A program made the position numbers and the translations under genes. This document shows positions 1-5,302 of a stretch of 5,302 nucleotides of DNA, one piece after another; position 1 is the stretch's first letter; each line of letters opens with the position of its first letter. The notes beneath the pieces were generated by a model. The model worked only from the letters and a program-made list of their open reading frames with translations, did no database searches and had not been told where the DNA came from. Origin of the DNA: Planctomycetaceae bacterium (lineage in GTDB: Bacteria > Planctomycetota > Planctomycetia > Pirellulales > UBA1268); assembly GCA_003488325.1 (NCBI GenBank), contig DNLZ01000230.1, positions 1-5,302 of the forward strand. Reading direction: 5' to 3'.

Positions 1-777
1 CGCGGTGATCCGCTTGGCGCTGCCGCGCTTGAGCGCGTCGATCAGGGCGGTCGTGTCGACCAGTTTGCCCCGGCTCGTGTTGACCACCATCGCCCCGGGC
101 TTCATGCGCCCGACCGTGTCTGCATCGAGGAGGTGGTGCGTCTCGGGTGTGAGAGGCAGGTGCAGCGAGACGATGTCGCTCGTCCCCAGGAGCGTGTCGA
201 GCGGCACGTACTCGATCCCGTGCGCCGCCGCCCACTCGGCCAGCGGATGCGGGTCGTAGGCGAGGACCCTCATCCCGAACCCGCGAAAGATCTCCGCGGC
301 CACGCGGCCGATGCGGCCCGTGCCGACGATACCGCAGGTCCTGCCGTGCAGGTCGAAACCGACGAGGCCGGAGAGCGAGAAGTTCTGCTCGCGCACCCGG
401 TTGAAGGCGCGGTGGATCCGCCGGTTGAGCGCGAGCACGAGCGCGACGGTGTGCTCCGCGACGGCGTGCGGGGAGTAGGCGGGCACCCTCGTCACCGCGA
501 TGCCCAGCCGCCGCGCCTCAGCCAGGTCGACATTGTTGAATCCGGCGCACCGGAGCGCCACGTGGCGGACGCCCGCCGCCGCCAGCCGGGCGAGGCAGTC
601 GGCGTCGATCCGGTCGTTGACGAACGCGCAGACCACGTCGGCCGGAGAGGCCGTGCCCGCCGTCTCGGCGGTGAGTCGGAACTCATGGAAGGCCCAGGTG
701 ACGCGGTCGCTCGCGACCGCCGCCCGCATGCTCTCCCTGTCGTACGGCTTCGTGTCGTAGAAGGCGACGGTGGTCAT
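1..777 (-). CDS. D-2-hydroxyacid dehydrogenase, D-lactate dehydrogenase (LdhA-like), C-terminus cut by window edge
   Basis: Cytoplasmic NAD-dependent enzyme expected to interconvert a 2-oxoacid (pyruvate in the closest known family members) and the D-2-hydroxyacid. The minus-strand frame opens at the ATG complementary to 775-777 (MTTVAFYDTKPYDRES) and stays open to position 1, giving 259 codons. E. coli LdhA has 329 residues, so about 70 C-terminal residues are missing. The Rossmann dinucleotide motif GTGRIG falls at residues 152-157, as in E. coli LdhA. It is preceded by the LdhA-like stretch NRRIHRAFNRVREQNFSL (about 120-137) and GFDLHGRTCG. The substrate-binding arginine is in NTSRGKLVD (Arg236). 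The catalytic Glu and His lie beyond the edge, so they cannot be checked. A weak AGGA sits 10 nt before the start. The gene lies 61 nt downstream of rnc on the same strand, so cotranscription is possible. Family assignment is firm; lactate specificity is inferred from resemblance, and another 2-hydroxyacid substrate cannot be excluded. Confidence 0.9.
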   Translation of the reverse strand, partial: MTTVAFYDTKPYDRESMRAAVASDRVTWAFHEFRLTAETAGTASPADVVCAFVNDRIDADCLARLAAAGVRHVALRCAGFNNVDLAEARRLGIAVTRVPAYSPHAVAEHTVALVLALNRRIHRAFNRVREQNFSLSGLVGFDLHGRTCGIVGTGRIGRVAAEIFRGFGMRVLAYDPHPLAEWAAAHGIEYVPLDTLLGTSDIVSLHLPLTPETHHLLDADTVGRMKPGAMVVNTSRGKLVDTTALIDALKRGSAKRITA

Positions 778-838
778 GCTGCCGATGTCCTGTCGCGCCA
801 ACCCTGCCGGCCGAGCAGAAGACGTCCTTGGCGACCGG

Positions 839-1573
839 TCATTCCGACGACTCGCCGCGCAGTTCCAGGAGCGCGTTGGAGGCCGCCCTCTGCTCGGCCT
901 CCTTCTTGTTTCGCCCCCAGGCCGGCGAGTACTGCCGGCTGCCGATCTGCGCCGTCACGTAGAAGCTCTTGCTGTGGTCGGGCCCCGATTCCCGCAGGAC
1001 CTCGTAGGTCGGCGTCACGCCGAAATCGCGCTGCGCCCACTGCTGCAGGAGCGACTTGTGATTCGAGCCGAGCGCCCCGGAGGCCACCTGCTCGATCTCG
1101 GGCTCGAGGAGCCGCTCCACGATGGGCCGCACGGCCTCCATCCCGCCATCGAGGTAGATCGCCGCCACGAGCGACTCGAAGAGGTCGGAGAGCACCGATG
1201 ACGGCACCGGGCGGTTCACGGCAAGCCCCTTGCCGACGATGAGGAAATCGACCAGACCGAGCTGCTCGCTGAGCCGGCTGCACGTCTCCCGGCTCACCAC
1301 CACCGACTTGATGCGGGTGAGGTCCCCCTCCAGCGAGTCGGGAAACAGCTGAAAAAGCCTCTCGCAGACGAGAAAGCCGAGGATCGCGTCGCCGAGGAAT
1401 TCGAGCCGCTCGTTGGAGGCGAGGCGATGCTGGGCCCCGGAGGCGTGCGTCAGCGCCGAGACGAGGAGCCCCGGGTCGCGGAACACGTAGCCGACCCGCC
1501 CCTGGCACTCGGCAATGTCGGCGGGAGAGCCTGTCGGCGACCCTGACGGGAAACGATGGTCGCGCTGGGACAT
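839..1573 (-). CDS. rnc: Ribonuclease III
   Basis: Double-strand-specific endoribonuclease that processes rRNA precursors and structured mRNAs in the cytoplasm; it acts as a homodimer with Mg2+. The 244-residue product has both expected domains. The N-terminal RNase III domain (about 20-160) carries the signature NERLEFLGD at 54-62, and the metal ligands corresponding to E. coli E38, E41, D45, D114 and E117 are E55, E58, D62, D130 and E133 with identical spacing. A C-terminal dsRNA-binding domain (about 170-238) contains GPDHSKSF (197-204) and the KKEAEQRAA helix (223-231). The ATG at 1571-1573 is chosen because a GAGAGAGG ribosome site lies 6 nt upstream and because homology begins shortly after it. 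The frame stays open another 92 codons, but that part is Arg/Ser-rich and unlike RNase III. With about 18 residues before the domain, the protein is slightly longer than E. coli's 226 residues. Its neighbours are a dehydrogenase gene downstream and htrA divergently upstream, not the era/lepB context of proteobacteria. Confidence 0.96.
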   Translation of the reverse strand: MSQRDHRFPSGSPTGSPADIAECQGRVGYVFRDPGLLVSALTHASGAQHRLASNERLEFLGDAILGFLVCERLFQLFPDSLEGDLTRIKSVVVSRETCSRLSEQLGLVDFLIVGKGLAVNRPVPSSVLSDLFESLVAAIYLDGGMEAVRPIVERLLEPEIEQVASGALGSNHKSLLQQWAQRDFGVTPTYEVLRESGPDHSKSFYVTAQIGSRQYSPAWGRNKKEAEQRAASNALLELRGESSE

Positions 1574-1578
1574 CACGG

Positions 1579-1586
1579 GCCTCTCT
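1579..1586 (-). promoter_or_regulatory. Ribosome binding site of rnc
   Basis: On the minus strand GAGAGAGG is followed by six bases and then the ATG at 1573. This is the best Shine-Dalgarno-like match near any start in the window. It supports the 244-residue form of RNase III over the 92-codon longer open frame. Confidence 0.6.
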
Positions 1587-1593
1587 CGACCGG

Positions 1594-1623
1594 AGGGTAA
1601 GTCGCGTTTTGACGCGTTGTCAA
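1594..1623 (-). promoter_or_regulatory. Candidate sigma-70-type promoter for rnc
   Basis: On the minus strand a perfect -35 hexamer TTGACA (complement of 1618-1623) is followed after 18 nt by TACCCT (complement of 1594-1599), which keeps the TA...T positions of a -10 box. The predicted transcript would start around 1587, leaving a leader of only about 14 nt that still includes the ribosome site. The spacer contains two copies of ACGCG, which could be an operator or chance in GC-rich DNA. The -35 is convincing and the -10 is mediocre; no transcript data were available. Confidence 0.4.
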
Positions 1624-1734
1624 CGGACCTTCGTCTCCGCGGTCGGCCCACGGCATCCCGCGCGAACCGCGTGGGCGGGAGGCCCGTAGAACCTCCATCA
1701 CGGCGGTCGGCTGCGCGGCGGGACGGGTTCCCGC

Positions 1735-1765
1735 TGGACGCAGTTTGTTGCCGTGCGCCTACACT
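1735..1765 (+). promoter_or_regulatory. Weak candidate promoter for htrA-pdxJ
   Basis: TACACT at 1760-1765 resembles a -10 box. The best -35 match upstream is TGGACG at 1735-1740, four of six to TTGACA, but the 19-nt spacing is long. Use of this site would give a leader of about 100 nt before the htrA start. It is the best rightward candidate I could find in the region, but it is weak and could be chance. Confidence 0.22.
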
Positions 1766-1858
1766 CATGGCAGCCGGCTTCCATCCGCACGCACCCTGAG
1801 CGGACGACCGGACATGCCGCGAGCCGGCGGTGACGATTCCCTCTTCCACTGGACCATT

Positions 1859-1863
1859 GGAGA
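1859..1863 (+). promoter_or_regulatory. Ribosome binding site of htrA
   Basis: GGAGA lies about 9-10 nt upstream of the ATG at 1873. The spacing is slightly long but usable. It supports this start, which also places an export signal at the very N-terminus of the product. Confidence 0.5.
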
Positions 1864-1872
1864 ATCATCCCC

Positions 1873-3417
<1,545 letters not shown>

Positions 3418-3437
3418 GTCGCCACCACCATCCCCGC

Positions 3438-4148
3438 ATGGCCACGCTCGGCGTCAACATCGATCACGTGGCCACGCTGCGCCAGGCCCGGCGGACCGTG
3501 GAGCCGGATCCTGTATGGGCCGCCGCGCTCGCGGAACTCGGCGGCGCGGACGCGATCACCGTCCACCTCCGGGAGGACCGCCGTCACATCCAGGACCGCG
3601 ACCTCGAGGTGCTTCGCCGCACGGTGCAGGTGAAGCTCAACCTCGAGTGTGCCCTCGCGCCGGAGATGGTGGAGATCGCCTGCCGCGTGCGACCGGACCA
3701 GGTGACCATCGTCCCCGAGCGACGTGCGGAGGTGACCACGGAAGGCGGGCTGGACGTGGTCGCCCACCGCCGGGCCGCGGCGGACGCGATCGTCCGTCTC
3801 CGCGACGCCGGCATCGCCGTCTCGCTCTTCCTCGACCCGGCGGCCCCGCAGATCGAGACGGCTGCGTCGCTCGGCGCCGGAATCGTCGAGCTGCACACCG
3901 GCTGCTATGCCAACGCCGACGGGGCGGAGCGGCAGGCTCGACTCGTCGAGCTCGCGGGTGCCGGCGAGTTCGTGCGTCGCGTCGGACTCGAGCTCGCCGC
4001 CGGCCACGGCCTCACCTACCGCAACGTGGTGCCGGTGGCCCGTCTCGACGGCATGGGCGAACTCAACATCGGCCACTCGATCGTGGCGCGCGCCGTGCTC
4101 GTCGGCTTCCGCGAGGCTGTCCGCGAGATGAAGGCGCTGATCGGGTGA
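3438..4148 (+). CDS. pdxJ: Pyridoxine 5'-phosphate synthase
   Basis: Cytoplasmic TIM-barrel enzyme that condenses 1-deoxy-D-xylulose 5-phosphate with 3-amino-2-oxopropyl phosphate to form pyridoxine 5'-phosphate, the ring-closing step of the DXP-dependent vitamin B6 pathway. The 236-residue length is normal for the family (E. coli 243). GVNIDHVATLRQAR at residues 5-18 carries the substrate-binding Asn7, Asp9, His10 and Arg18. VHLREDRRH (42-50) provides His43, Arg45 and His50, NLE at 68-70 the catalytic Glu70, EVTTEGGLD the Thr100 region, ELHTGCYA (151-158) the barrel core, and AGHGLTY the catalytic His190. ELNIGHSIV near the end is the phosphate-binding segment. The ATG at 3438 is set by alignment of this conserved N-terminus; no Shine-Dalgarno sequence is visible in the 20 nt after the htrA stop, so the gene may depend on readthrough transcription and coupling. 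It converges with the phosphatase gene on its right. Confidence 0.97.
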   Translation: MATLGVNIDHVATLRQARRTVEPDPVWAAALAELGGADAITVHLREDRRHIQDRDLEVLRRTVQVKLNLECALAPEMVEIACRVRPDQVTIVPERRAEVTTEGGLDVVAHRRAAADAIVRLRDAGIAVSLFLDPAAPQIETAASLGAGIVELHTGCYANADGAERQARLVELAGAGEFVRRVGLELAAGHGLTYRNVVPVARLDGMGELNIGHSIVARAVLVGFREAVREMKALIG

Positions 4149-4173
4149 GGCCGGCCGCGCCGCGGCGCCTCAC
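4145..4173. terminator. GC-rich inverted repeat across the convergent stop codons
   Basis: GTGAGGC at 4145-4151 is perfectly repeated in inverse at 4167-4173 (GCCTCAC). The 15-nt interval is all G/C and contains the palindrome GCCGCGGC (4159-4166). The left arm contains the pdxJ TGA and the right arm the complementary phosphatase TGA. A hairpin here could end or stall transcription from both sides. Neither strand shows the T run of a classical intrinsic terminator, so a bidirectional terminator is a guess. Confidence 0.35.
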
Positions 4174-5300
4174 CGGCCGCGACGCGTGAATCCGTCCGGG
4201 TCGGTCAGCACGAACAGATGGCCGTGGTCGCTCGTCACGATCACGGCCGTCTCGTCCCAGCCCCCGTGCCGCTCGATCCACTCGACGCACGCGCGGAAGG
4301 CGGCGTCCCCCGCATGCACGGCACCGATGCAGGTGTCGATGTTGTTCGCATGCGAGGCCCAGTCGACGTCGCCGGGCTCGACGAGCAGCCAGAAGCGATC
4401 GCGCGTGGCGAGCACGTCGAGCGCGGCGCGGGTCATGTCGGCGAGCGTGGGATTCTCCTCGAGGTCGGCGGCCGAGTAGTGGACGCTTCCCCCGTACTTC
4501 TTCCGCAGGCGGTCGGCGTCCGCGTCGGCCTCGTCCGCGGCCGGGTCGAAGCGGCCGTCCGCCGTGTCGAAGGGGAGGTTGCCCTGGGGCGTTCCGAAGA
4601 AGCCGAAGAGCCTGAGCCCCCGGCCGGCCGCCTCGCGTGCCGCGGCGTGGAGCACGTCGGCCCCGCGCCGCCCCGGCGTCCGCTGCGCCACGACGTAGCG
4701 CCCCCCCGCCGCCGCATCGATCGCGGCGATCGTGGAGTCCGCGACGTACTTGTTGCCCGGCTCGAAGTTGCGGCCCTGATCCGCCTCGGCATCCTTGGTG
4801 ACGCCCCAGCCGGCACCGATGAGCACGTCGAGGCCGGGGAGCGGCGTCGTGCGGTGGGCGATCGACGGGCAGCCGAGCATGTCGCGGCTGATGTCCTGAT
4901 AGTCGTCGCGCGACACGTTGTTGGCGTACGCGCAGGCGGGCGTCGCGTGCGACACCGGCACGCTCGACACCGCTCCGACCGACCACCCCTGGCGCTGGAG
5001 CACACGGGCGATCGGCTCGAGGTGCTCCCCGTCCGGATCGACATTGATCGCGTCGTTGTAGGTCTTGCGACCGGTGCAGAGGGAGGTGGCCGAAGCCGCC
5101 GAGTCGGTCACCGCATGGGACCGCTCGCGGTCGCGGCCGATCAGGTAGCGGAGGCCGGAGAGGTCGTCCCAGGGAGTGCGGCCACCGGCTGCGGGGTCGA
5201 ATCCTCCCGCCCGCGTGCCGCCCGGGTTCTTGACGGCCTGCGCATCGACGTCGAACGTGGTTCCGTCGTTGGCCGGGCTGGTGACGCACCAGCCGAAGTC
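4170..5300 (-). CDS. Alkaline phosphatase (PhoA fold), N-terminus cut by window edge
   Basis: Metal-dependent phosphomonoesterase of the PhoA superfamily, normally exported, that releases phosphate from organic esters. The frame is open from the right edge to the TGA at 4170-4172, giving 376 residues. The signal peptide and the first metal site (GDGMG-type Asp) must lie outside. Numbering from the first visible codon, the nucleophile motif is VTDSAASAT at 64-72 with Asp66-Ser67. SHATPA (117-122) holds the Thr120 metal ligand. VEPGDVDWASH (307-317) gives Glu308, Asp313 and His317, matching E. coli E322, D327 and H331. SDHGH (357-361) gives Asp358 and His359, matching D369 and H370. A GTG at 5109-5111 is the Val of the nucleophile motif, not a start. 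The protein ends 17 residues after His359, so no equivalent of zinc ligand His412 is visible. His118 and Trp314 replace E. coli Asp153 and Lys328. It converges with pdxJ across 21 nt. The family is firm; the substrate is unknown. Confidence 0.92.
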   Translation of the reverse strand, partial: DFGWCVTSPANDGTTFDVDAQAVKNPGGTRAGGFDPAAGGRTPWDDLSGLRYLIGRDRERSHAVTDSAASATSLCTGRKTYNDAINVDPDGEHLEPIARVLQRQGWSVGAVSSVPVSHATPACAYANNVSRDDYQDISRDMLGCPSIAHRTTPLPGLDVLIGAGWGVTKDAEADQGRNFEPGNKYVADSTIAAIDAAAGGRYVVAQRTPGRRGADVLHAAAREAAGRGLRLFGFFGTPQGNLPFDTADGRFDPAADEADADADRLRKKYGGSVHYSAADLEENPTLADMTRAALDVLATRDRFWLLVEPGDVDWASHANNIDTCIGAVHAGDAAFRACVEWIERHGGWDETAVIVTSDHGHLFVLTDPDGFTRRGR

Positions 5301-5302
5301 GG

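Larger units (their letters stand above)
1574..1872. other. Divergent intergenic region between rnc and htrA
   Basis: This 299-nt stretch separates the outward-facing rnc and htrA starts, so it must hold control signals for both directions. It contains the rnc ribosome site and promoter candidate at its left end, and a weak -10-like TACACT plus the htrA ribosome site toward its right end. Open frames crossing it are Arg/Pro/Ser-rich, have no recognisable domains and are read as non-coding. No tRNA, riboswitch fold or clear terminator was recognised. Confidence 0.7.

Noticed and set aside
133..1242. Plus-strand open frame of 369 codons
   Set aside because: It runs antisense across the dehydrogenase and rnc genes and the gap between them. 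Its Arg/Pro-rich product resembles nothing known, so it is a GC shadow.
1689..1710. Possible sigma-E/ECF promoter (GAACCT followed by TCGG)
   Set aside because: The spacing of 12 nt is too short for the usual 16-17 nt, and the -10 match is poor.
1768..1782. Sigma-54-like site TGGCA...TTCC ahead of htrA
   Set aside because: The -24 half resembles the consensus, but the essential GC of the -12 element is CC here.
1574..1849. N-terminal extension of rnc by 92 codons to an upstream ATG
   Set aside because: The extension is Arg/Ser-rich and unlike RNase III. It contains the TTGACA promoter candidate and the good ribosome site in front of the internal ATG.
5109..5111. GTG as the start of a short 313-residue phosphatase
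   Set aside because: This GTG encodes the Val immediately before the nucleophile motif. The frame continues upstream with plausible protein to the window edge.
4063..5289. Minus-strand open frame of 408 codons overlapping the phosphatase and the end of pdxJ
   Set aside because: It is out of frame with the phosphatase motifs, is dominated by Arg/Gly/Ala, and overlaps the conserved pdxJ C-terminus on the opposite strand.

Overview
The window is a GC-rich stretch of a bacterial chromosome with five protein-coding genes, two of them cut by the window edges. GC content, strong third-position G/C bias and the look of the proteins (a lactate-dehydrogenase-like enzyme, an HtrA protease with a low-complexity loop, a PdxJ of the DXP-dependent type, and a PhoA-fold phosphatase with marine-type active-site residues) fit a planctomycete-like Gram-negative bacterium. 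That placement is an impression from protein sequence, not a phylogenetic result. No RNA gene, CRISPR array, insertion sequence, integrase or prophage feature was seen.

Layout. Positions 1-777 (minus) hold most of a D-2-hydroxyacid (D-lactate type) dehydrogenase whose C-terminus lies beyond the left edge. Positions 839-1573 (minus) hold a complete ribonuclease III gene, rnc, 61 nt upstream of the dehydrogenase on the same strand, so the two may share a transcript. Positions 1574-1872 are a 299-nt divergent intergenic region carrying a good promoter candidate for rnc and a weak one for the rightward genes. Positions 1873-3417 (plus) hold a complete exported DegP/HtrA serine protease with two PDZ domains. 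It is followed after 20 nt by pdxJ (3438-4148, plus), which makes pyridoxine 5'-phosphate. Positions 4170-5300 (minus) hold most of an alkaline phosphatase whose N-terminus lies beyond the right edge. It converges on pdxJ with only 21 nt between the stop codons, and a GC-rich inverted repeat spans both stops.

The genes are mostly housekeeping: RNA processing, envelope protein quality control, cofactor synthesis, fermentative or redox metabolism and phosphate scavenging. There is no evident shared pathway and no sign of an undescribed multi-gene system. The points most worth a second look are the alkaline phosphatase active site (His and Trp where E. coli PhoA has Asp153 and Lys328, and no C-terminal segment to supply the usual third Zn1 histidine), the stop-codon-spanning hairpin between convergent genes, and the Gln-Arg repeat in the HtrA loop.
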